Shown here one piece after another: positions 7,270-16,700 of a stretch of 33,865 bases of DNA. Source of the DNA: Candidatus Gastranaerophilales bacterium (GTDB lineage: Bacteria > Cyanobacteriota > Vampirovibrionia > Gastranaerophilales > Gastranaerophilaceae); contig CALVAW010000019.1 in NCBI GenBank assembly GCA_944325655.1, positions 1-33,865 on the forward strand, given 5' to 3'. The position numbers were made by a program, and so were the translations under genes. The notes beneath the pieces are model-generated. The model was given only the letters and a program-made list of their open reading frames with translations. It did no database searches and had not been told where the DNA came from. Every line of letters begins with the position of its first letter. The first letter of the stretch is position 1.

Positions 7270-8518
7270 ATGTTTTATATTTTTCAATATACTCCGCAAT
7301 ATTATATTTAGATTTTATGCCATTAAAGGTCATGAGGCGAATTTTTCCATATATATCTCTATCGGCAAATGCTCTATCATGCAAACCTGCAAGCGACCAT
7401 AAAATAGACACATAACCATTTGCCGAAGGAGCATCAAGAGCATATTTATCGTTTAAAAAGATTGCAATTTTTAATGCTTCGTCAACAGAAACCGTCCAAT
7501 TTAGAAGCATTTTTGCCCAATACATTCTTAAATATCCCTCTATTTTTCCTTCACTCAAAAGTTGTTTTTGACAAGAATTCCATAAATTTTCATCTGTCTT
7601 AGCATTCTCAAATTGACTTAGAGTATATATTTTTTTTCTAAAATCGCTTTTATGTCGTTCGATTGAAATTTTAGCCCAAGAAGGAATACATTCTAAAGAC
7701 TTAAATTCATGACAATGCAAACAAAAATTATCCGCCAATTCTTTTCTTACAATAAGTTCTTCTAAAAATGCTTCTTTATTAACAGATGAAGAATTTGATT
7801 TAATTATCTCCAAAGCAATTCTATAAGAAGAAATAAACCCGAGATTTATATATGGAGATAAATTTGAAGTCACTTTTTTTGTCGGGTCATTTTTATACTC
7901 TTGGTATAAATCAAGGTTATTTTCAATAAAATTCCTTAAGACAATAAACGCTTCATTATTAAATAATTTTGCATCAGGTAATTTTCTTAAAAAATATCCT
8001 ATATTCTTATACACCTTTATCCTAAAAGGCATAGCGCTATATTCTTGTTTATTTGAAATATATCTTGCAGGAATAATATTGTGACCGTCAATTTCTTCAA
8101 CCCTACACCCTAAACTTAAATAAGACATATTTTCAAGAGGATTAAAATCAAGCAATAAAAGAGAAATTTTAAATTCTGATAAATCTTTCAACACAACAAA
8201 AGGTATGTTTTTTGACAAAAATATTTTTTTTAATTTTAAAAAATTTCTTTCAAAAAATCTTCTTTTTAAATCAGTTTGCAATTTTGGAATTTTATAAATA
8301 ACTCTTATTGGTAAATTCAGGCTCTTTGATTTTTTTAGTGCATAATTTAAAGCCAAGTTATCAAAATAACGAAATTCACGCGACATTAAATATATAATTT
8401 CACCATTTCTTTTAACCGGTAAATTAATTAAAGTAAAAATTCTTTCACTCAAAGGTAATTTTTCTTGAACAGAAGAATAATTAATATATTTTAAAATATT
8501 ATTTCGCTTAAATAGCAT
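7268..8518 (-). CDS. Class II CPD photolyase
   Basis: A 416-aa FAD enzyme of the class II cyclobutane pyrimidine dimer photolyase family, which uses light to split UV-induced dimers in DNA. The N-terminal alpha/beta domain has the class signature YLMSREFRYFDNLALNYAL (about 43-61). The FAD-binding helical domain shows EGYLRMYWAKMLLNWT (about 323-338), NGYVSILWSLAGLHDRAF and DIYGKIRLM near the C-terminus. The usual LDGRDPNGY reads LDAPSANGY here: the FAD-contacting Asn-Gly-Tyr is kept but the residues before it are changed. The protein is slightly shorter than typical members (about 440-480 aa). There is no strong Shine-Dalgarno before the ATG at 8518. The 62-aa gene lies 68 bases upstream on the same strand and may be cotranscribed. 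Confidence 0.9.
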   Translation of the reverse strand: MLFKRNNILKYINYSSVQEKLPLSERIFTLINLPVKRNGEIIYLMSREFRYFDNLALNYALKKSKSLNLPIRVIYKIPKLQTDLKRRFFERNFLKLKKIFLSKNIPFVVLKDLSEFKISLLLLDFNPLENMSYLSLGCRVEEIDGHNIIPARYISNKQEYSAMPFRIKVYKNIGYFLRKLPDAKLFNNEAFIVLRNFIENNLDLYQEYKNDPTKKVTSNLSPYINLGFISSYRIALEIIKSNSSSVNKEAFLEELIVRKELADNFCLHCHEFKSLECIPSWAKISIERHKSDFRKKIYTLSQFENAKTDENLWNSCQKQLLSEGKIEGYLRMYWAKMLLNWTVSVDEALKIAIFLNDKYALDAPSANGYVSILWSLAGLHDRAFADRDIYGKIRLMTFNGIKSKYNIAEYIEKYKT

Positions 8519-8586
8519 GGTTACACTCTTTTTGAGAATGAATTAAAATAAATAAAAAAACAATTCATCCATCAACTTAATTCATA

Positions 8587-8775
8587 TTATAATTTTGATA
8601 TTTTTATTAAAAACAATTTATCGTTCAAATGATATTTTTTAAACAACTTTATAATTTCATAATTATTTTTAATACAAATTCTCTTGCCTTCAAGTGCCGA
8701 AAAAAGTGCAAAAACCGCTTCTTTTCGAATTTTATAGAATTTATTTTTATACTTAAATTCAAAAAAATCTGCCAT
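8587..8775 (-). CDS. Small hypothetical protein, 62 aa
   Basis: Not recognised. A 62-aa basic protein (MADFFEFKYKNKF...) with alternating Lys, Phe and Ile and no membrane segment or signal peptide. It is supported by an extended -10 promoter 25 bases upstream (TGC-TAAAGT on the minus strand, 8800-8808), part of the 15-base element seen before two other genes. An AGGA lies 13 bases before the ATG. It is in the same orientation as the photolyase gene and could lead that transcript. An opposite-strand frame over the same bases looks like a shadow. A regulatory leader peptide or an ordinary small cytoplasmic protein are both possible. Confidence 0.5.
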   Translation of the reverse strand: MADFFEFKYKNKFYKIRKEAVFALFSALEGKRICIKNNYEIIKLFKKYHLNDKLFLIKISKL

Positions 8776-8799
8776 ATTCTACTAAATCCTAATAGAAAT

Positions 8800-8814
8800 A
8801 CTTTAGCATAAAAT
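8800..8814 (-). promoter_or_regulatory. Extended -10 promoter of the 62-aa gene
   Basis: On the minus strand this reads ATTTTATGCTAAAGT: an extended TGC followed by the -10 TAAAGT (8800-8805). It matches the boxes at 467-481 and 9532-9546 at 13 or 14 of 15 positions. No good -35 is visible, as often happens with extended -10 promoters. Confidence 0.45.
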
Positions 8815-8957
8815 ATGGTTAATATACGTTATATAACATTTAGAATAATTTATAATAAAAGCTTAACATAGCTATATTTTTAAATAAAAAAGTTCGCTAA
8901 TTACCGTCATGATTTTTTTTAAATTTTTATTAAAATAATAATTCAAATTTAATTTTA

Positions 8958-9008
8958 TAAAAAATACAAAAAACATACCTGCGTATAAAGTAATAACGCG
9001 GGTATGTT
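8958..9008 (-). terminator. Rho-independent terminator of the 105-aa gene
   Basis: AACATACC-T-GCGT (8972-8984) pairs with ACGC-G-GGTATGTT (8996-9008), a 13-bp stem with one wobble pair and an 11-base loop. On the minus strand it is followed by a T-rich run broken by one GTA. It lies 36 bases after the stop codon at 9045. The gap 8776-9044 otherwise holds only the 8800-8814 promoter. Confidence 0.85.
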
Positions 9009-9044
9009 CCTATACTATACTTAATATAAATAACTATTTTCTGT

Positions 9045-9362
9045 TTAAGCTACTGTATTAACTGTTTTATCTACAACTTCTGCTGTTGTTTCAGCAGCCT
9101 TTTCATCAGCTTTATCAGATTTTTTTACTAGTTTCTTTAAAGAATCAACAACACTTGTAGCCATAGATTTTAAACCTGCCCACATTGTCTTAAATACATT
9201 TAATTTTTTTGCACCTTCTTTTGTAGAATTAACAAAAGCATCTGTCTTTTTTCCTTTAAGATAAGACGCTACGCCAAGTGCAACAACGCCAGCTGTAGCA
9301 ACACCGACAGCAACTTTTTTCTTTGTAGGCATTTCACCAAAAGCTTTAACAGGATTAACCAT
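9045..9362 (-). CDS. Small Lys/Ala-rich protein with one hydrophobic segment
   Basis: Not recognised. A 105-aa protein: a short Lys-rich start, an Ala/Val/Gly hydrophobic stretch (VAVGVATAGVVALGVASYL, about 16-34) that could be a membrane helix, then a basic amphipathic middle (VFKTMWAGLKSMATSVVDSLKKLVKK) and an Ala/Glu/Thr-rich tail. The composition suggests a membrane-associated or nucleic-acid-associated structural protein, but no function can be named. It has a good Shine-Dalgarno (AAGGTG, six bases before the ATG) and its own strong terminator, so it is a monocistronic and probably well-expressed gene. GC content is higher than in its neighbours, which fits selected codon use in an abundant protein. 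Confidence 0.72.
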   Translation of the reverse strand: MVNPVKAFGEMPTKKKVAVGVATAGVVALGVASYLKGKKTDAFVNSTKEGAKKLNVFKTMWAGLKSMATSVVDSLKKLVKKSDKADEKAAETTAEVVDKTVNTVA

Positions 9363-9518
9363 TATAACACCTTACTTTCTATTTAACTGATATCCTTATA
9401 ACAACACTAAACATTTTTTTTTGATATTCACATAAAAACAATTTACATTTGTTTACAATATCATGATAGTAAAAACTATAAATTTTTGCAAGTCATTAAG
9501 AGAACTATTTTATTAATA

Positions 9519-9546
9519 TTTAACAATTTTAATTTTATGCTAAAAT
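9519..9546 (+). promoter_or_regulatory. Promoter of the helicase-nuclease cassette
   Basis: The extended -10 TGC-TAAAAT (-10 at 9541-9546) lies within ATTTTATGCTAAAAT, with a weak -35 TTTAAC at 9519-9524 (16-bp spacer). The predicted start is near 9553, and GAGG at 9559-9562 precedes the ATG at 9573. Same 15-base block as at 467-481 and 8800-8814. The rest of the gap 9363-9572 shows no gene. Confidence 0.5.
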
Positions 9547-9572
9547 TGGCGATATAACGAGGCTTACATACA

Positions 9573-10079
9573 ATGAAAAATTTATTATATTTCAAAGAAC
9601 TGAACAAAAAACTAAAAAATATTCAAAAAATAGCCATAAAAAACAAATATAATGAAATTCTCATGCCTTTAAGAGAAATATTAGAAGTTATTGATAAGTC
9701 AAATTATAACGACAAAAATCCTATTTCAAATGAAATCAACTTAGAACAATATAAAACTCAAATTCTTGCATATTATTTGTCACGCTTTGATCATTATGAT
9801 ATTTATCCAAATTTAAACCAAAATGAAGCTCTAAATTTAATTGCCAATCTTTTAAACATAAAAAAATCAACTTTAAGGCTTGCAAGAGACTATTTTGACT
9901 CTAAAACAACTAAAATTAAATCAAAAGAAAGCCCCTATCTGAAAATAAGAAAAGGCATAGATATGCCCCTCGGAAAAAAGGCTCAAAAAATATTTGATTA
10001 CTACAACTACAAAAAAAGACCCGAAATAACCAAGGATGTACTTACAATATTAAGGAAAAATAATGCAACAACAACTTGA
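9573..10079 (+). CDS. Helical protein with restriction-associated-type domain
   Basis: A 168-aa, strongly basic, helical protein. Residues about 64-110 (ILAYYLSRFDHYDIYP, then NEALNLIANLLNIKKSTLRL and ARDYFD) resemble a small DNA-binding-like helical domain often found with HNH or AAA-type restriction proteins, where LSRFD, a GVKxxTLK-like turn and RDxFD recur. This likeness is from memory of the motif pattern and not proven. No nuclease residues are visible. GAGG lies 10 bases before the ATG. The 3' end overlaps the helicase-nuclease start by 17 bases and contains that gene's ribosome binding site, so the two are translationally coupled and probably work together. A DNA-recognition or loading partner is the simplest reading. 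Confidence 0.68.
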   Translation: MKNLLYFKELNKKLKNIQKIAIKNKYNEILMPLREILEVIDKSNYNDKNPISNEINLEQYKTQILAYYLSRFDHYDIYPNLNQNEALNLIANLLNIKKSTLRLARDYFDSKTTKIKSKESPYLKIRKGIDMPLGKKAQKIFDYYNYKKRPEITKDVLTILRKNNATTT

Positions 10080-13000
10080 TTTTAATATGGAAAACAAACA
10101 ACCAAACGAACAACAAAAAAAATGCATAGATTTCAGAAACGGAATATTATTAGCATTAGCAGGTCCGGGCACAGGAAAAACATTCAGCATCTCAAGAAGA
10201 ATTAAATCATTAACAGAAGAAGGAGTTGAACCGGAAAAAATTTTATGCCTGACATACACAGACACCGCCGCAAACGAAATGAGAAAAGCAGTTTCAAAAA
10301 TTATAGATGAAACAACGGCTCAAAAAGTTAATATTTCAACATATCATAGTTTATGTCTCAATATTATTGAAGATAATAAAGATGACTTTTCAAATTTTAC
10401 GGATAACAATATAAAAACAATAACCGAAACAACAAAATACAAAATTGCAAAAGAATGTATTGATGAGCTGGGTATAACAACTTATGGAAATTCAAAAAAC
10501 AATCCCTATAAAAAAATAAAAGAATTAATAAACGGCATTGCAGACATTAAAAAAAATCTGATAAAAAAAGAATCTTTCTTTAATAATCTGGAAAACCATC
10601 CTGAATGGGGAGGTAAATTAAAAGCAAAACAAAAAGAAAAAGAAGAAAACATTTTAAACAATAAAAAAATAACAAAAGCCTTAGAAAATGAAATAACTTC
10701 TACAAAAGAAAAAATACAAAAAGCCGAATATTTATGGAATTTTTACGAATTATACAATCTTAAAACAAAAGAACGTTCTTTAATTGATTTTGAAGACATG
10801 CTGACAATTGTTTTAAATAAATTTGAACAAGATGAAGTTTTTGTTAAAAAAGTAGCATCAAACTACACGCAAATACTTGTTGATGAATATCAAGATACAA
10901 GCAAAATACAAAACAATATCATATTTCATCTGATTGATAATATGCAAAAGAAAAATGCATTCGTAGTAGGAGACGACGATCAAACAATATATTCATTTCA
11001 AGGAGCACACATAGATAATATTGAAAAATTCATAGAAAAATATTCTTATATGGAAAATTTTGACGTAGTATGTCTGGAAGAAAACAGACGTTCTACCGAA
11101 CAAATACTTAATTTCAGTTATGAAATTTCTAAAAGTGATGCATTGCGTTTGGAAGATAACCCTAAATTTAAAAAATTCAATATTAATAAAAAACTCAAAG
11201 CTAAAAATGAAAAACTTTATATTAAAAACAAACCGCCAAAGTTCACTTTATACGCAACAACAGAAAGAGAAATAAACGCAATAATAGAACAAATTGAAAA
11301 AATAATAAATTCTGACAAATGCCCTAAAGAAAACGGAGAAAAAAAACTAAATGAAATTGCAATTTTTTCAAAAAGCAATAATGAACTTAAAATATATGCG
11401 GAAAAACTAAAAGCAAAAAACATACCCTTTGAACTTAAAGAAGGTAAATCTATTTTCGAAATTAAATCATCAATTATGTTATGCACATATCTAAAACTGC
11501 TTGCAAATCCTGCATTGTACGAAAACAACGCTTTTAAATTATTTTTAGAAGAACCATTCAAACTTAATCAAAACGATTATTTTATATTATGGAGTATGAG
11601 ACATAAAAAAAATGACCAACTTTTTATTGAAAATCTTAAAGATGGATTAAAGGAAAACAAATTTGAAGATTTTAACAAAATTAAAAGCTTCATAGAAACA
11701 TTTGAATCTCTGCAAAAATTATCTCAAAATGAAAGCCTTAGAACAGTAATTCTCTCAGCAGCACAAAAAACCGGTATATACAATTATTTTGTAAACTCCG
11801 AAATTAACAGAACGGAAAATATCGCAGGACTTAAAGCAATTTTACAATGCGTAAATGATTTTTCTCAAACCGGGTTTCAACTTGATATAGAAAGCTTTAT
11901 AGACTATCTTGATTTATCAAAAGAAAATGATTTAACAATAAAAACCGAAAAACCACCGATTGCACTAAATGCTATTCAATTATCCACTTATCATTCATCG
12001 AAAGGAAGAGAATTTGAATATGTCTTTATGCCAAATTTACAAAAAGGTATATGGGAATCAAATAATAAGTCTAATGAATTAAAAATTCCCACAGAAGAAA
12101 TCAAAGACAAAGAAGAAAGAAAAAAAATAAAAATCTCAAATGAAACAAAATTAATGTTTGTAGGTATAACCAGAGCAAAACATTCCTTGTATCTTTCTTG
12201 CTCGGAAAATTCAAGATGGGGAATAACCGAAATAATCAAGCCTTATTTAAATCTAACCGAATATAAAGTTGAAGAATTTGATAATAAACTGTACGTGTCT
12301 GATATGTTGCAAGAACTTGAAAAAAAGGATTTTAACTATCAAAATGAATATAAAAATTTAATCAAAAACATCTTAAAAGATTTAACTTATTCGCCGACTT
12401 CAATTAATACTTATATAAATTGTCCAAAGCAATTTTTATATTCATACATTTTAAAACTTGATACAAAATCCGATTATAAAGATGAAGCAAATTACGGAAC
12501 AGCAATGCATTATGCCGCACAAAAAGCCTTTAAATTTGCAAAAGAAAACAACTGCTATCCCAATAAAGACTTTTTAAAAGACTGTTTCAAAAAAAAGTTC
12601 GATGATTTAATCATTTCGGATAAATTTAATAGAAAATTTTTAGAAGAAAGAGCAGAAAAAAATATTGACAATTTTTATACCCAATTTATTTCAACCCCCA
12701 TAAGCAGGCTCATAGATTGCGAGTGTTTTTTAAAAGAAATTATCAATGGAATAAAAATTACGGGAATAATTGACAGAATAGAATTAAATGATGATGAAAC
12801 CTTTACAATAGCAGACTATAAAACAGGTTATAATAAAAAAGCGTCTGATGTTAAAATTAACGGCGAAAAACAGGATTATTTAATTCAATTAATTTTATAT
12901 AAAGAAATGTATGAAAAGAAAACAAATAAAAAAGTAACAAAATTAAAAATAATATTACCTGATGAGCCGGAAAAAAGCTTCGAAATACCTTTTGATGAAA

Positions 13001-13134
13001 AAATCAAAGAAGATGTATTAAATATTTTTAAAGAAACATATAAAAATATTAATCAGCTTAAATTTGAAAAAACAGGCAATAAAAATAACTGCAAATACTG
13101 TGCATATAAAGATTTATGCACAGCAACAAATTAA
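10063..13134 (+). CDS. UvrD-type helicase fused to Fe-S RecB-family nuclease
   Basis: A 1023-aa ATP-dependent DNA helicase-nuclease of the AdnAB/AddAB type. The superfamily 1 helicase motifs are complete: Q motif NEQQ (15-18), Walker A AGPGTGKT (33-40), TYTDTAANEM (64-73), VDEYQDT (273-279), GDDDQTIYSFQGA (303-315), motif V STYHSSKGREFE (641-652) and motif VI with Arg704 in VGITRAK. The C-terminal PD-(D/E)XK nuclease has His816, Asp904, and Asp918/Lys920 in ADYKTG. Cys787, Cys1010, Cys1013 and Cys1019 are spaced as in the 4Fe-4S nuclease domains of AddB and AdnAB. All catalytic residues are present, so it should be active in DNA end resection or degradation. AAGGA lies six bases before the ATG. 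It could be the cell's recombination nuclease or part of a defence cassette; no partner helicase subunit is adjacent. Confidence 0.93.
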   Translation: MQQQLDFNMENKQPNEQQKKCIDFRNGILLALAGPGTGKTFSISRRIKSLTEEGVEPEKILCLTYTDTAANEMRKAVSKIIDETTAQKVNISTYHSLCLNIIEDNKDDFSNFTDNNIKTITETTKYKIAKECIDELGITTYGNSKNNPYKKIKELINGIADIKKNLIKKESFFNNLENHPEWGGKLKAKQKEKEENILNNKKITKALENEITSTKEKIQKAEYLWNFYELYNLKTKERSLIDFEDMLTIVLNKFEQDEVFVKKVASNYTQILVDEYQDTSKIQNNIIFHLIDNMQKKNAFVVGDDDQTIYSFQGAHIDNIEKFIEKYSYMENFDVVCLEENRRSTEQILNFSYEISKSDALRLEDNPKFKKFNINKKLKAKNEKLYIKNKPPKFTLYATTEREINAIIEQIEKIINSDKCPKENGEKKLNEIAIFSKSNNELKIYAEKLKAKNIPFELKEGKSIFEIKSSIMLCTYLKLLANPALYENNAFKLFLEEPFKLNQNDYFILWSMRHKKNDQLFIENLKDGLKENKFEDFNKIKSFIETFESLQKLSQNESLRTVILSAAQKTGIYNYFVNSEINRTENIAGLKAILQCVNDFSQTGFQLDIESFIDYLDLSKENDLTIKTEKPPIALNAIQLSTYHSSKGREFEYVFMPNLQKGIWESNNKSNELKIPTEEIKDKEERKKIKISNETKLMFVGITRAKHSLYLSCSENSRWGITEIIKPYLNLTEYKVEEFDNKLYVSDMLQELEKKDFNYQNEYKNLIKNILKDLTYSPTSINTYINCPKQFLYSYILKLDTKSDYKDEANYGTAMHYAAQKAFKFAKENNCYPNKDFLKDCFKKKFDDLIISDKFNRKFLEERAEKNIDNFYTQFISTPISRLIDCECFLKEIINGIKITGIIDRIELNDDETFTIADYKTGYNKKASDVKINGEKQDYLIQLILYKEMYEKKTNKKVTKLKIILPDEPEKSFEIPFDEKIKEDVLNIFKETYKNINQLKFEKTGNKNNCKYCAYKDLCTATN

Positions 13135-13147
13135 AAAATAAAACAGT

Positions 13148-13717
13148 CTATTTTTTTACGGAATGCGATTTTAAATATTCAATTTCTTTATCACCTGACA
13201 CATTAACTCTTCCGTCAGAATATATATTTATCGTAAATATATCCTGCTTATCTCCCGAAGAAAGGTTAGGTTCATTTTCTTTTCCGTTAACATCTACTGT
13301 TATAACTTTTTTAGATGCAAAATCATCAGTTCCAATCGGCATAATCCAATAAATTCCGTCAGTTGTTTCAAATTTACAACTATTATCTTCATAAACCGGT
13401 TCAGCAAATATATTAAGTTTACTTGTAAATAATTTGCATAATTTTGTATCACCTTCAGCAGCATCAGCTGTCCCTGGCACTTGCACCGAGTCCGTATTTA
13501 AAAAACCAATTCTTGCAGGGTCATAAGGATATAATGTTTCATCATTTACAAGTTCTGCAACTGTTCTTTCAGTTATGGAGTACGCTTTCTTAAACAATGC
13601 TTTATTTTTATCCGGAGTTGAATTTTGCAAAGTGGAAAGCACTATAATTGCCAGTACTCCAATTATTGATAATACAATTAACATTTCAGCTAAAGTAAAA
13701 GCATGTATTTTTTTCAT
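13148..13717 (-). CDS. Type IV pilin-like protein (type II secretion G-like)
   Basis: A 189-aa prepilin with the class III signal MKKIHA|FTLAEMLIVL: a six-residue basic leader, Ala at -1, Phe +1, Glu +5, then a long hydrophobic helix. The mature part is short and globular (ERTVAELVNDE near the helix end, two Cys, and a C-terminal GDKQDIFTINIYSDGRVNV). This could be a small pilin or pseudopilin of a type IV pilus or type II-like system. The start was set at 13717 because AAGGA lies there eight bases upstream and the leader is correct; a longer frame back to 13777 overlaps the upstream gene and would spoil the leader. It is the last gene of the four-gene operon, 13 bases after the 1139-aa gene, and converges on the helicase-nuclease gene. 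Confidence 0.88.
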   Translation of the reverse strand: MKKIHAFTLAEMLIVLSIIGVLAIIVLSTLQNSTPDKNKALFKKAYSITERTVAELVNDETLYPYDPARIGFLNTDSVQVPGTADAAEGDTKLCKLFTSKLNIFAEPVYEDNSCKFETTDGIYWIMPIGTDDFASKKVITVDVNGKENEPNLSSGDKQDIFTINIYSDGRVNVSGDKEIEYLKSHSVKK

Positions 13718-13730
13718 TATTTTATCCTTT

Positions 13731-16700
13731 TTACCATGTAATAATAACTGCACCATCGCCGCCTTTAAAATTGACATTTGCAGGTTTTAAATAAGTATTT
13801 TTATACTTTTCTTTAGAAACACTGCTTGGCGAAGTACCTTCTGCAGAACCTGTTGTAGCAGATGCAGAAGATTTTTTATATATTATTCTTTCCGCGACTT
13901 TAGAATTGAAACTTGAATCTGCAGATGCATTAATACCAAAACGTGAACCGTATATTTCAAATTCACCCGAAGAAGTACCGGCACCTTGAGCGCCTCTGCC
14001 AAGGCCAATACCTATAATATTACTGTTTCCTACAAAAGATTTAATAGTTTCAAATATACTGTGTCGAACATTCGTTGCAGAAACTTCCTGAGAAGTTTTT
14101 GGTATGCCGCTGCAACAAGCTACGTTGCTATTATCAGAACAAGCTTTGTCTCTGTCATTTGCGTAACAAAGATCATAGCTGTTTGTTTGTAAATTACCTC
14201 TGCCGCCTTGTCCGCCTTTAGCCACAAGAACTTTTTTAGCTGTAATACTGTTTAGACCCATACGAACAACTGTATCAGTACCGTTTGGACCTTTTTTACC
14301 GGTTTTCCAGCCTTCATCTTTCCATACGCCACCTTTGCCGAGTTTTATAAATAAAGAGCCTTCTATTTTTGATAATTTAGTTGTAGCATATTCACCGGCG
14401 CTTCCCGCTTCGCCATATCCTAAATAATTGGTAGCATAAGGAATTGTCCAAGTATAAATATAATTATAACTGCCTGTACCTTGACCTACGCCATAACTTG
14501 CCAAAGAATTTGGATTTGGAACACCTGTACCACCAGACATACATTTAACAGTAGAGCCGTCAGAGAATTTACACATATCTATATTTGAATTTATATTACC
14601 GGGAGTTGCAGTACCTGAAGCTCCATTTTTTCCGCAATTAGATGTAGGAAGTGCCTGGCATAAAAAAGTACCTTCTAAAGCATACAACATAGTAATAGAA
14701 GAATTTGTCATAGAGCATCCTGGAGTATTGGCACAAACCTCAGGAAGATTAGCATTTGCATTACTGTAATTTTTATCATAATATGCCTGATCTTGAATAC
14801 ATGCTAAACCGCCTGAGCCGCCCACCGAATAACTTGTAACGTTTCTGACTGTTGCAGAACAGGTAGTACCGTTTTCACCGTTAATTCCGGAAGCAGGATA
14901 GTTTTCACCTAATCTGTTTGTTACCGTAACATTAGAACCGGATCTGCCCCCATAACCGCTTCCTAAGCATGATGTAGAAACTTGTATAGGTTTATTTATA
15001 ATTGAAGCTAACCAAACACAAGGAGGTGCTGCGCCGCCTGAGCCGCCTTTATATATATGAGTATAAATAGCGTTATTTCTTTGTCTGTCATAATCCGGAC
15101 AAGCAGGTGCATTATTTGGACAACTACCCACTGTTTCACGGGAAGGACAAGTATAGTATGTTGTATTAGCACAAGTACAATTTCTTTGAAAACAAGAAGG
15201 TCTAGCGTTGCAGTAATCATTTTCATACACATAGGTCCAGCCGCCTATACACTTGCCATCTTTCATTTTATTACAATATTTTCCGACAGCAGTTTTGCCG
15301 CAAACATAACTACAATGATCTGAATAACAAACAGAACCATATCTTCCGTACATATCTCTCATACAATCAAAATTATCTGCTTCTTTGGTTGTATTCCAAA
15401 TAAAATCACCGGCTTTTCCTCCCGGACCTCCGCATGCAACAGCACCGGCTCTAAACTTACCATCTGTTATATTTTGCCAATCAAACCATTTAGGCATATC
15501 GTGTATTTCAGGTAATTGAGTCTGAGCACCCAAGATTTTTGTATAATCTAATAATTCATGCGGAAATATCAAACCGCGCCTTATATCTACTTTAACTGTA
15601 ATTGTTCCGTTAGCCGTATTTAATAATATATAAGCGCTATCATTTAACAATTCGGAAGGTAAATTTGAATATCCGATATTTGCATTATTTGTAGTTTTAA
15701 CAATAGCACTATCCGGAAGTGAAGCTAAATCGTTAAGTCCTTTTTTCTTAGCAACTTCTCTAAATCTTTTTGCTAACTGTTTTCTCATAATATCTATTTG
15801 AGATGAATTTGCAGTCTGCGGGTTAACATAAGCATTTAAAGTACCTGCGGAAGGACCGCCTCCTGCTCCGCCTCCGCCAACTGCATGTAATACAGTGTTA
15901 ACGGCAGTAGAAGGAGGTGTAAATTCTCCTACGTAATTTCCGTCACTATCTTGTCCCAAGGGCCTATCTACTATATCTTTTGAGCCGCTTACAACTTTCT
16001 CCCATGGAATCGTTGTAACATCCCCGTCAAAATTACCGGAAGATGCTTTTATGTGCCACAAAGGATTATTTGTATCGGGATTATTTTTATCATATCTTTC
16101 TGTAAAATTACCTTCGATTATTCTGTTTTTATTCTTGTCAATAGTTTGACCTTTTTTATCGGGAACAAAAGTTGTTACGCCGTTTACAACTTTTAAAATA
16201 CCTTTTACATAAGTTGTTTGAGGATTTTCAAATATATATTTACTGTCTTCTTTAACTATATATTCTTTTCCGTTAATTTTTATTTTTGCTTTCGTTATTG
16301 TGCCGTCTTTATCCTTTATAGGTTTAGCATCGTCAATTTCTTCATACAAAGTTGACTTATATTCCCCGCTGGAAGCAGGAGCCGAGCCTGTAATCTTTTT
16401 ATATTGTTGATCATCTTTTTTTTCATAAACTATAAGCTCGCCTTTTATAGAAGAATCGGTAACTTTTTCATACCCCACAACGCCACCGCCTGAAGAATCC
16501 TCGCTTTTAAGGCTTAAAAGCCAAAGCGTATTATTTGTATCAGGATTATTTTTATCAAATTTGGTTGTATAATTACCTTCAATTATACGATTTTTACTTG
16601 TATTTAAGATTTCACCGCCATTTGCAACATAACGATAAGTATCATCTTCAAAAATATATTTACCGCCTGCTACATAAGTTTCTATTTTACCTCCGACATT

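Noticed and set aside
8629-8811. 60-codon plus-strand frame opposite the 62-aa gene
   Set aside because: Composition follows the AT-rich antisense of the minus-strand gene and there is no ribosome binding site; the minus-strand frame has a promoter.
10063-13134. Gabija GajB (UvrD-like helicase) as identity of the large helicase
   Set aside because: GajB is much shorter and lacks the Fe-S nuclease domain, and no OLD-family GajA gene is adjacent.
13718-13777. N-terminal extension of the 189-aa pilin back to a TTG at 13777
   Set aside because: It overlaps the end of the 1139-aa gene and puts 20 extra residues before a normal six-residue prepilin leader; the ATG at 13717 has its own AAGGA.
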